This document shows, one piece after another, positions 6,854 to 13,273 of a stretch of DNA of 43,876 nt; position 1 is the first letter of the stretch; the number at the start of each line of letters is the position of its first letter. The stretch lies in the NCBI GenBank assembly GCA_937998695.1, contig CALLCO010000097.1, positions 1 to 43,876 on the forward strand. The letters are read 5' to 3'. The notes beneath the pieces are model-generated. The model did no database searches and was not told the DNA's origin. It was given only the letters and a program-made list of their open reading frames with translations. The DNA comes from Candidatus Ozemibacteraceae bacterium (GTDB lineage Bacteria > Muiribacteriota > Ozemobacteria > Ozemobacterales > Ozemobacteraceae). Position numbers and translations under genes: made by a program.

Positions 6854-7629
6854 AGGTCGCGCCGGGCCAGGATGGCCCCGCCCACCGCCAGGTAGAACAG
6901 CGACACGCACAGGGTGTAGAGCGCCAGCAGGGCGACCGCTGTTCCCTGCACGGGGAATTCATGAACGACCGCCATCTTCAGCTCGAACAGCGAGAAATCA
7001 GGCAGCAGCAGGGCGAACGCCTCGCCAACCCAGCCGGCAACGACACCCAGGCCCCGCCGGTCGGCCAGGTGCCGGAACAGGTCAAGGGTGTGGCCCAGCA
7101 CGTAGGTCAGCACGCTGAGGCTGATCACCACGAGGCGGGTGGCGAACGTCGTCAGCAGCAGCATCACCGCCACCAGCACGCACTGCTTCAGGAAGATGAC
7201 GAACGCGCCCAGCGGCACCTCCCAGAACCAAGCCTGGTCGTGCCAGCGCAGCATCGCGGTCAGGAAGGCAGCCATCACGCCATGGAAGAAGGCCAGCGTC
7301 AGCGCCACTCCGAGGAACCGGCCCAGGATGTAGACCTGGCGGTTTCCCACGCGAGTCAGCACGAAGGCGATCGTCCGCCGCTCGATGTCGGGAATGATCT
7401 GGTCGAGCGAGACGAACAGCACGATCAGCAGGCCGAACCCCGACATGAGGTTGAGGCCGAGGTCTTTCACCACCTTGACCTGCAGGCCCACCCGGTAGGT
7501 GTCTAGCAGCCAGGTTGAGACCATCAGCGGCAGCACCAGGAACATCGTTCCCAGCAGCAACCGGCTGCGCGCCGCCTCGAGAAAGCCGTACCACCCGATC
7601 CAGCCGATGGCCGCGAGCGACCTTCTCAC
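6850..7629 (-). CDS. ABC-2-type transporter permease
   Basis: About 259 residues with six predicted membrane helices: SRLLLGTMFLVLPLMVSTWL, FGLLIVLFVSLDQIIPDIER, ALTLAFFHGVMAAFLTAML, a long segment around FLKQCVLVAVMLLLTTFATR, and a C-terminal pair ending VSLFYLAVGGAILARRDL. A cytoplasmic ERRTIAFVLTRVGNRQVYILGR loop after helix 2 is typical of ABC-2 permeases. GGAGGA lies only 1 base before the ATG at 7635 but 6-7 bases before the in-frame GTG at 7629, so I chose 7629. No ATPase is adjacent; the minus-strand ATPase at 9538-10350 is the likely partner, displaced by inserted pilin-type genes. Substrate unknown. Confidence 0.82.
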   Translation of the reverse strand: MRRSLAAIGWIGWYGFLEAARSRLLLGTMFLVLPLMVSTWLLDTYRVGLQVKVVKDLGLNLMSGFGLLIVLFVSLDQIIPDIERRTIAFVLTRVGNRQVYILGRFLGVALTLAFFHGVMAAFLTAMLRWHDQAWFWEVPLGAFVIFLKQCVLVAVMLLLTTFATRLVVISLSVLTYVLGHTLDLFRHLADRRGLGVVAGWVGEAFALLLPDFSLFELKMAVVHEFPVQGTAVALLALYTLCVSLFYLAVGGAILARRDL

Positions 7630-7668
7630 CGCCATTCCTCCACGGGCGAAGAAACTTTGGAAGAGAAG

Positions 7669-7947
7669 CTACTCATGGTCAATCGTCGAGGGAGACATAT
7701 TCGGTTTCCCGGAAAATCCGGGGACCCAGGAACGGGCAAAGGAATCACTGTCAACACGGGCCTCGCCGCGCACGACGGAGCCGAAGAGACCAAGCCTCCG
7801 GATGCCGAAATCCCGGATGGGTCCGCAGAGGAGGGCCATCCATGGCGCCCGCGGCCCACTTCCGACCTCGTGTCGGTCGGCAGCCGCCCGAGCCCGCAGG
7901 CGGCGGATGATGGCGGCCTTGGTGGAAACGCGGGGGCGGCGGGGCAT
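7669..7947 (-). pseudogene. MNT-type nucleotidyltransferase remnant
   Basis: ATG at 7947 with AAGGAGAGA 5-6 bases upstream. MPRRPRVSTKAAIIRRLRA is a normal N-terminus for this family. IRRLGLFGSVVRGEARVDSD contains the GS and first Asp-box start of the minimal nucleotidyltransferase domain. About 25 unrelated residues separate the two parts, and after DSD the frame runs into noise (FARSWVPGFSGKP) where an intact protein would read DVDLLVEF. At 92 residues it lacks the second catalytic Asp and the C-terminal strand. These proteins normally pair with a HEPN partner in toxin-antitoxin modules, and no HEPN gene is present. Confidence 0.65.
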
Positions 7948-7976
7948 GGGCTCTCTCCTTCCGCCTGAAAATACCA

Positions 7977-8010
7977 CACCCGGAGAAGCCTTGGAAGCCC
8001 TCTCCGGGTG
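7977..8010 (-). terminator. Intrinsic terminator after the pilin gene
   Basis: Perfect 10-bp stem CACCCGGAGA/TCTCCGGGTG around a 14-base loop. On the minus strand it is followed by TGGTATTTTC. It lies 30 bp past the pilin stop. Confidence 0.75.
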
Positions 8011-8039
8011 CGGAGGCGGACGTCTGGCGGAGCCCCGGG

Positions 8040-8723
8040 TTACCGGGCGTTCCACTGCAGGTGGAGGAGATCGCGCTGGTGGTTGGGGTCACCCCATCCG
8101 GGGTAGTAGACGTTGCCGGCGGGCCCCTGGGTGCCCGAGGGGGGGGCGGCCAGGAGGAGATCGTTGGCGTTGTACCCGAAGGCGTAGCAGGTGGTGGCGC
8201 GGCCGATGCGGGCCGGCACCCAGTCGCGCAGCCAGGTGTCGGCGATGGTGGCGGGGGCAACCTTGACGAACCGGTAGGAGTTCATCCAGTTCACGGCGAC
8301 GTTCTGGCTGCCGCCCCATTTGTTGACAACTTCGGGGCAAGCCATGACCCGGGAATCTTTGGTGATGGCCAAAATGGCATCGCCTTGGGAGACACCCGCC
8401 ACCGGGGGGCGGGGGAGAACGTCGGCCGGGTCGATCTGGTCAGCAGCGTACGCGGCGCCGGTCCAGCGGCGATAGGTGGTGGTGGTGATCAGGCCGGTCT
8501 GGGGATTGAACATAATCTCGGCACAGTCGTTGAAACCGATGGCCAGGTTCTTGGTTTCCCACACGACAACGGCCTGGTCGATCGACTTGAGCTGCGACAT
8601 GCACGAACGGGCGCGCGATTCGATGACGAAGTTCTGGTATTTCGGAATACCGACCGCGGCGAGGATACCGATGACCAGGACCACGATCATCAGTTCGATC
8701 AGGGTAAAGCCTTTCCTATTCTT
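8040..8723 (-). CDS. Type IV major-type pilin, start codon apparently mutated to AAG
   Basis: 227 residues. The prepilin peptidase motif KGFTLIELMIVVLVIGILAA follows a three-residue leader, and the Glu at position +5 is present. The rest is a typical pilin: NFVIESRARSCMSQLKSIDQ, a variable globular part, and Cys pairs (CAEI, MACPE, TTCYAFG). A textbook AGGAGG lies 4 bases before codon AAG (8723-8721), exactly where ATG is expected, giving M/K-NRKGFTLIE. No ATG, GTG, TTG or CTG lies in frame between that site and the cleavage motif. A single A-to-T change at 8722 would restore ATG. I set the 5' end there. It is the second gene after a lipoprotein, 40 bp apart, and ends in a strong terminator. 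Confidence 0.82.
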   Translation of the reverse strand, partial: KNRKGFTLIELMIVVLVIGILAAVGIPKYQNFVIESRARSCMSQLKSIDQAVVVWETKNLAIGFNDCAEIMFNPQTGLITTTTYRRWTGAAYAADQIDPADVLPRPPVAGVSQGDAILAITKDSRVMACPEVVNKWGGSQNVAVNWMNSYRFVKVAPATIADTWLRDWVPARIGRATTCYAFGYNANDLLLAAPPSGTQGPAGNVYYPGWGDPNHQRDLLHLQWNAR

Positions 8724-8763
8724 GGTTCCTCCTGTGGGAAGATGAATTCGGGAAGCGGTCGGA

Positions 8764-9069
8764 TCAGTTGCCGCCGGGCGCCGGGGCGGCCGGAGGGGCC
8801 GGAGCATCGGCGGGAGGAGCGGCGGGGGCATCAGCGGGAGCGTCGGTGATGGTCTCGGTGGGAGCAGCGGTGCCGCCCGGTTCGGTGGTGGGAGCGGCCG
8901 GAGCAGCGACGGGGGCGCTGATGGGCCGGCCGTTGGCATCGAGGGGAGTCAACCCCTTGGCTTTCATCTCTTCCTGGGTCATGGGCTGGCCCTGGGGCTG
9001 GCTGCCGGTACAACCGATCAGTCCGAAGGCCAGGGCACATACGACAAACACCGCGGTGATCCGTGTCAT
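8764..9069 (-). CDS. Small Ala/Pro-rich lipoprotein
   Basis: 101 residues from the ATG at 9069, which has AGGAGG 8 bases upstream. The signal peptide MTRITAVFVVCALAFGLIGC ends in a lipobox with the lipidated Cys at 20, followed by TGSQPQGQPMTQEEMKAKGL. The C-terminal half is low-complexity Ala/Pro/Thr/Glu (APAAPTTEPGGTAAP and similar), probably an extended spacer in the periplasm. It is co-directional with the pilin and 40 bp upstream, so the two are probably one transcript. No enzymatic domain is seen; it could be a pilus-associated lipoprotein by position only. Confidence 0.78.
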   Translation of the reverse strand: MTRITAVFVVCALAFGLIGCTGSQPQGQPMTQEEMKAKGLTPLDANGRPISAPVAAPAAPTTEPGGTAAPTETITDAPADAPAAPPADAPAPPAAPAPGGN

Positions 9070-9119
9070 GAGGACAATCCTCCTGAATGAGAATGAATGA
9101 AGTTCCGCATACATCAGCC

Positions 9120-9404
9120 TAACCCAACTTTCCCCTTTTGTGGGGAAAATCGACCCGATTTTTTCGGAAAATTCTGCAAAATACCGCTCCCAATCAGTGT
9201 CTTTATCGGAAAAACCGGCTTTGTAGCCCTCATTTTTGATGTTTCATTGACTTATCCGGAGATTGGGTTTTGAATACCCTTGAGATACGAACGTCCTATC
9301 CGAAGTTTCGGCATAGCCTTCGAGTGAGGTTGTAGTGACCGAATAACAATAAGAAGCCGCCCCCAGTCAGCATCTTGATGGGGTAGAAGGGAAAGTTGGG
9401 CTAA
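9120..9404. repeat. 285-bp AT-richer block with terminal inverted repeats
   Basis: The 468-bp gap 9070-9537 is far AT-richer than the rest of the window. CCCAACTTTCCC at 9123-9134 is repeated inverted at 9390-9401, with partial extension on both sides (CTAA.../...CTAA). A TTTCCCC-loop-GGGGAAA hairpin sits inside the left end. It has no ORF of note. It may be a MITE-like insertion, or the regulatory region of the lipoprotein/pilin operon. No second copy is visible in the window. Confidence 0.45.
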
Positions 9405-9537
9405 CATGGTCGGCCAGGGGAGTCAATTTTCCCCCCGGTCGAGAAAGGCCTCGGATTCGGATTCCTATCGACAGGTTCGGAACAGCACCTGAATTCCGAG
9501 TACCTGCCTCGAATAGCCGGGGCCAGGTCGCCCTCCC

Positions 9538-10350
9538 TCAGGTCGGAGAAACCGCCTCGCCATTCGCGCCCGCCCCGATCAGGGCGACGAACCGCTCTTC
9601 GAGGTCACCACCGGCCGGGTTATACTGGTCGAGCGTGCCCTCAAACACCATCCGGCCCTGGTGGATCACCCCGATCCGGTCGCAGACTTCGCGCACATCG
9701 GCCAGGATGTGGGTGCTGAAGAAGATCGTCCGACCCGCCCGGCGCAGGTCTTTCAGGATGTCCTTGACTAGCCGGCGGCCGAGTGGGTCGAGACCAGAGC
9801 TTGGCTCGTCGAGCACGTAGAGTTCGGGATCGTGCAACATGGCGGCGGCCAGCGCCAGGCGCTGCTGCATGCCCTTCGAGTAGTTGGCCACCTGCTTGCC
9901 CCGATCGTCCCAGAGCCCGACCCGGTCGAGAACCTCCTGGAAGCGCGCGGCCGGAAGAGCACGGCCCAAGAGGCGAGCCGCGTATTCCAGCACTTCGAGC
10001 CCGGTCAGGAACAACGCGAACCCGGGCTTCTCGGGGGCATACCCCACTCGGGCGCAGGCAGAGCCGTTCAGCGGCTCCCCGAAGAGGCGCACCGTGCCCG
10101 CATCGGGATGGGTCAGCCCGAGGGCGATCTTGATCGTCGTGGTCTTCCCTGCCCCGTTCAGCCCAACGAACCCGTAGATCTCACCAGGCCGGATGGTCAG
10201 CCCGACATCGGCCAGTACCTGTCGCCGGCCCCGCGCCAGCGATTCGCCGACCACCCGCGCGTAGCTCTTCGCCACTCCGGCCAGATGGAGCACGGCTTCC
10301 GACCCGGCAGACCCGGCAAAGTCCGCAGACGTTGGCAGGGGAGTGGGCAT
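9538..10350 (-). CDS. ABC transporter ATP-binding protein
   Basis: 270 residues from the ATG at 10350, 2 bp after the upstream stop. It has all the motifs of an active ABC ATPase: Walker A GLNGAGKT (63-70), signature YSKGMQQR (157-164), Walker B LYVLDEP (177-183), D-loop SGLDP and switch His214 (FSTHILADV). The YSKGM form of the signature and the GFVGLNGAGKT form of Walker A are usual for ABC-2 exporters (CcmA/NatA type). No permease is adjacent. The permease and TPR gene at 5558-7629 lie on the same strand downstream and lack an ATPase, so I infer one exporter split by insertion of the pilin region. Confidence 0.9.
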   Translation of the reverse strand: MPTPLPTSADFAGSAGSEAVLHLAGVAKSYARVVGESLARGRRQVLADVGLTIRPGEIYGFVGLNGAGKTTTIKIALGLTHPDAGTVRLFGEPLNGSACARVGYAPEKPGFALFLTGLEVLEYAARLLGRALPAARFQEVLDRVGLWDDRGKQVANYSKGMQQRLALAAAMLHDPELYVLDEPSSGLDPLGRRLVKDILKDLRRAGRTIFFSTHILADVREVCDRIGVIHQGRMVFEGTLDQYNPAGGDLEERFVALIGAGANGEAVSPT

Positions 10351-10352
10351 CG

Positions 10353-10898
10353 TCAATGGCGCTCCCACCGCCGCTTGAAACGTTTGTTGTTGCCCGCCCC
10401 GGGCGCCGTCACCTCGATCTCGTTGGTGACGGTCCGGCGGGCGGCCAGGGCCCGCGACCGGTCGTAGACGAAGGCGGTGGCGCTGCCATGCAGATTCCCG
10501 AAGGTGTTCGTGGCCACTTCGTCATAGACCGTCATCGTCGCCAGATGGCTCGTAAACGGCTGAACCGGGTTGAGGTGCACGGTGAAACTCGCGGGCACCT
10601 GGCCGACGATGTAGAAGGAGTTGGTCGCCAGGCGCAGGCAGATCTCGAGCCCGGCCTCGGCCCCCTGGCAGGCCTGCTGGTCAGCCAGGTGCAGGCGGTT
10701 CACCAGGGCGGTGTTGAGACTGGTCACCGAGAACCGCGCGATGAACAGGCCCGCCAGCGACACGAGGATCAGGGCATACGCGGTCATCGTGCCCTGGCGC
10801 GCCTCAGGCAGCCTGCGGGCCCGCCCCTCCGTGCATGACGGCGTCCCATACAAGGCCCCAACAGGCCAATCAGATGGTTGGTCGATCAATCGACTCAT
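10353..10898 (-). CDS. PilX-like minor pilus assembly protein
   Basis: 181 residues from the ATG at 10898, whose ATGA overlaps the stop of the preceding minor pilin. After a 36-residue N-terminus comes GTMTAYALILVSLAGLFIAR, a single membrane helix, then TALVNRLHLADQQACQGAEA. The last part resembles the A-F-x-A-A-E-A-G-L segment of PilX/GspK-type proteins, whose genes also follow minor pilins. The body is beta-rich with a basic C-terminus (NNKRFKRRWERH). The prepilin cleavage Gly-Phe is not obvious, which is common in this group. Probably a minor pilin-initiating subunit. Confidence 0.6.
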   Translation of the reverse strand: MSRLIDQPSDWPVGALYGTPSCTEGRARRLPEARQGTMTAYALILVSLAGLFIARFSVTSLNTALVNRLHLADQQACQGAEAGLEICLRLATNSFYIVGQVPASFTVHLNPVQPFTSHLATMTVYDEVATNTFGNLHGSATAFVYDRSRALAARRTVTNEIEVTAPGAGNNKRFKRRWERH

Positions 10899-11757
10899 CG
10901 ATCCGAATTCCGCAAAAAAATCGAGGAACGAAAGGTCATTTCCGGTTCGTCCCCGTCGCACACATGGGTTGGCAATGCAGGAACATGGGTCGTATCGAAG
11001 AACACCCGCAAGGTCAACCGGACCAGGCAGGTGCCGCTGGCGTTTGGTGGTCACCGCCGCCCCCCCCGTCGGGGCCACCACCCGGACTCCCATCTGGGCG
11101 GTCGGTTCGTCCCCCATCAGGATGAGAGGGGTGCCGGCCGGCAGGGCCCGCATCAACAGCCAACCCTGGTCGAGGTAGAGTACCCGACTCCTCGCCGCTG
11201 GTCGGATTGCTGGCGAAAATCAGGTGATCGGCGGCACCGTCGACCGGTGCGGAGGCCGCCTCGGCCAGCCCCGGCACGGTCGCATCACCATATTTGAGGA
11301 GCCGCATGCCGTGCCGGTAGCGATCGAGGCACTCGCTGATGCCCGTGACCAGATGGTTGACCATCAGCACGCTCTGCAGCGACGAGACCTGCGGCCCGGG
11401 CAGGACGGCCGGCGCGGCGACCTGGATGCACACCGCATGGCTGGCCAGGTTGCGCCGCCAGAAACCCCCACGCACTCGTCCATCAGGGCGGTGCGGACGT
11501 TGTCACCCGTGGGCCCGATCATCTCGTAGCCGACCAGGTCGCCGGTGCCCCCCTGGATGAACCGCATGGTATCCGTGCCTTCCCCGACCGACAGGACGGT
11601 GTCGCGGACCAGGCACAGGTCCTGGTAGATCGTCTGGGCCTGCTGCTCGAGTGGTACTTCCTGCGCGTACCCCATCAACGGCGGAAACCCGCTGGTCGCC
11701 ATGATGCCCAAGGTCAACAGCACCACCAGCATCTCGACCAGCGAAAACCCGCCCCTG
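10895..11757 (-). pseudogene. Minor pilin/GspH-like pseudopilin with three frameshifts
   Basis: The gene opens with the prepilin motif GGFSLVEMLVVLLTLGIMAT (from about 11753 down) and continues in frame through PTGDNVRTALMDE. Coding sense then moves frame near 11480 (RGGFWRRNLASHAVCIQVAA, PQVSSLQSVLMVNHLVTGIS). It moves again near 11190 (VLYLDQGWLLMRALPAGTPL, ILMGDEPTAQMGVRVVAPTG). A last shift near 11045 gives SGTCLVRLTLRVFFDTTHVP and DEPEMTFRSSIFLRNSDR before the stop at 10897-10895. An 8-C run lies nearby at about 11060-11067. The leader and start are replaced by the end of a nucleotidyltransferase. Three shifts in one gene argue for decay, but consensus errors could contribute. Confidence 0.7.
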
Positions 11758-11951
11758 GAATGTAAAGCCTCCTCGAGTTCTTCCGCGAAAGCGACGAACC
11801 GCAGGCCGATCGGTCCGGAAAACTCGACCAGGAGATCGATATCGCTGCTCATGGTGGCTTCGTTCCGGGCACAGGAACCGAACAACCCCAATGCCTTGAT
11901 CGGATACCGGTTCCGCAGGTCAAGCAGAATCCGGAGAAGGCGTTCCAGCAC
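11754..11951 (-). pseudogene. MNT nucleotidyltransferase fragment joined in frame to a prepilin
   Basis: A possible GTG start at 11951 gives VLERLLRILLDLRNRYPIKA, then LGLFGSCARNEATMSSDIDL with the complete G-S-x10-D-x-D catalytic pattern, then LLVEFSGPIGLRFVAFAEEL and EEALHSR. At that Arg, family members normally continue VDLVT. Here the frame passes straight into GGFSLVEM of the minor pilin. So the domain keeps its active-site half and lacks its last third. This is the second truncated MNT in 4 kb. Either an antitoxin-type gene was inserted into the pilin leader or a deletion joined two neighbours. Confidence 0.68.
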
Positions 11952-12055
11952 GCTTGACCGAAGGTCTGGCCGAACCCCACGCCCGGCTGCGAAGCGTCGT
12001 GTTCCCCCGAATGCCACCTTTGCTGTCCAGGCTCCTCTCTCCGAACCTCGCACAG

Positions 12056-12109
12056 AAGGAGGGAAGAAGCAAGAACAGCCCGGGCCGGAAGATCGACCCG
12101 GGCCGCTGT
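12056..12109 (-). terminator. Terminator after tpx
   Basis: Hairpin with arms ACAGC-CCGGG and CCCGG-GCTGT type pairing (about 12075-12109), followed on the minus strand by the T-rich run TTCTTGCTTCTTCC. Confidence 0.5.
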
Positions 12110-12117
12110 GCGGGAAG

Positions 12118-12675
12118 CTACTTGGCGGCGGCGATGGCCTTGAGGGCGGCGTCAAAGTTCGGCGGGGCGGTGACTTCGGGGACGATCTCCTTGTACACGA
12201 TCTTGCCGGCGGAATCGACCACGAAGACCGCGCGGGCGAGCAACCGTAGTTCCTTGATGTGCAGGCCATAGGCCTCGGCAAAGGCCATCGCCCGGTGATC
12301 GGACAGGGTCTTCACCTTGTCGATGCCCGCGCCGCCGCACCAGCGGGCCTGGGCGAACGGCAGGTCGGCCGAGATGGCATAGATGGAGACACCGCCCAGG
12401 TTGGCGGCTTCCTGATTGAACCGGCGCACCTGCTGGTCGCAAACAGGCGTGTCAAGCGAAGGAACGGTGGTGAAGACCCGCACGCCCTTGGTGTCGGCCA
12501 GTTTGACCTCGCTCAGGTCGTTGGCCAGGAGGACGAAGTCGGGAGCGGCCTCCCCGACCTTCACGTCGCGACCGATCAGGGTCAGGGGGTTGCCCTTGAA
12601 AGTAACCTGGGCGAAGGCCGGCGCCGTGGCGGCGGCCAGGACGAGCGGAATGGCGATCCACATCAGGTGGGTCAT
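12118..12675 (-). CDS. tpx: Exported thiol peroxidase Tpx
   Basis: 185 residues from the ATG at 12675 (AAGGAG upstream). Signal peptide MTHLMWIAIPLVLAAATAPA with cleavage after AFA, so the enzyme is periplasmic or anchored. The mature part follows Tpx closely: VTFKGNPLTLIGRDVKVGEA, then PDFVLLANDLSEV, PSLDTPVCD with peroxidatic Cys79, and FAQARWCGG with resolving Cys113. The Cys-Cys distance (34) equals that of the atypical two-Cys E. coli enzyme (61 and 95). It reduces hydroperoxides with thioredoxin-type donors; an exported form needs a periplasmic donor. E. coli Tpx was once described as periplasmic but lacks a cleaved signal, so the clear signal here is notable. Monocistronic by the look of the flanks. 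Confidence 0.93.
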   Translation of the reverse strand: MTHLMWIAIPLVLAAATAPAFAQVTFKGNPLTLIGRDVKVGEAAPDFVLLANDLSEVKLADTKGVRVFTTVPSLDTPVCDQQVRRFNQEAANLGGVSIYAISADLPFAQARWCGGAGIDKVKTLSDHRAMAFAEAYGLHIKELRLLARAVFVVDSAGKIVYKEIVPEVTAPPNFDAALKAIAAAK

Positions 12676-12779
12676 AACAGATCTCCTTGTGATGAATTGA
12701 GGACGTGACGCATCATAAAAGATTTCCACGGTCGTGGTCAAGCGTCGGCCAGAGGCCGGTGATGGCGTGCCGGGCAGGC

Positions 12780-12808
12780 TTGACACCGGCCGGGCCCCCT
12801 TCTATCAT
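12780..12808 (+). promoter_or_regulatory. Promoter placing +1 on the STAS gene start (leaderless)
   Basis: TTGACA (12780-12785), 17-bp spacer, TATCAT (12803-12808). Seven bases past the -10 box is 12815, the A of the ATG. No Shine-Dalgarno sequence precedes that ATG. Confidence 0.75.
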
Positions 12809-12814
12809 AGCCCC

Positions 12815-13165
12815 ATGGCTGAATTCAAAATCGAGTCCGCCCAGCAAGGTCCCGTCCTGATCCTGCGCACCACCGGATACCTCGACGAGCCCGGCGGCAT
12901 CGCGCTCCGGGATGCCTGCGAGAAGGCCCTGACCGCCGGGCACCTCCGGTACGTCCTGAACCTGACCGGAACGCCGGTCATCAACTCCACCGGGCTGTCC
13001 ATGCTCCTCGACCTGATGGTCAAGATCATCGACTACAACGACGGGAAGGTCGCCCTGACGGGTCTGTCCAAGCTCACCAAGACGGCGCTGCAGATGACCG
13101 GCGTCCTCAATCTCTGCCAGCACTTTCCCACGGAAGCCGAAGCGGTCACCGCCCTGGCTGCCTGA
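12815..13165 (+). CDS. STAS-domain anti-sigma factor antagonist-like protein
   Basis: 116 residues forming one STAS domain: EFKIESAQQGPVLILRTTGY, LDEPGGIALRDACEKAL, YVLNLTGTPVINSTGLSMLL and KVALTGLSKLTKTALQMTGV. The INSTGLSML loop holds the Ser/Thr position that a serine kinase phosphorylates in SpoIIAA/RsbV proteins. In those systems the unphosphorylated form binds an anti-sigma kinase and frees a sigma factor. No RsbW-type kinase or PP2C phosphatase is in the window, so the partner is elsewhere. Translation probably starts from a leaderless mRNA. Family assignment is firm; which switch it serves is unknown. Confidence 0.88.
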   Translation: MAEFKIESAQQGPVLILRTTGYLDEPGGIALRDACEKALTAGHLRYVLNLTGTPVINSTGLSMLLDLMVKIIDYNDGKVALTGLSKLTKTALQMTGVLNLCQHFPTEAEAVTALAA

Positions 13166-13206
13166 TCCCCCGCTCGTCCCTTCCACGGCCCCGGTTCCCG
13201 TCCCCC

Positions 13207-13234
13207 CCTGCCGACCCGGGCTCGCCCCGGCAGG
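13207..13234. other. Hairpin between the STAS gene and the next gene
   Basis: Perfect 7-bp stem CCTGCCG/CGGCAGG around a GC-rich 14-base loop, with no T-run after it. It may be a weak terminator or processing site between two plus-strand genes. Confidence 0.35.
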
Positions 13235-13273
13235 AACCCCCGAGGCTCACACGAGGATCACACGAGGTCCACC

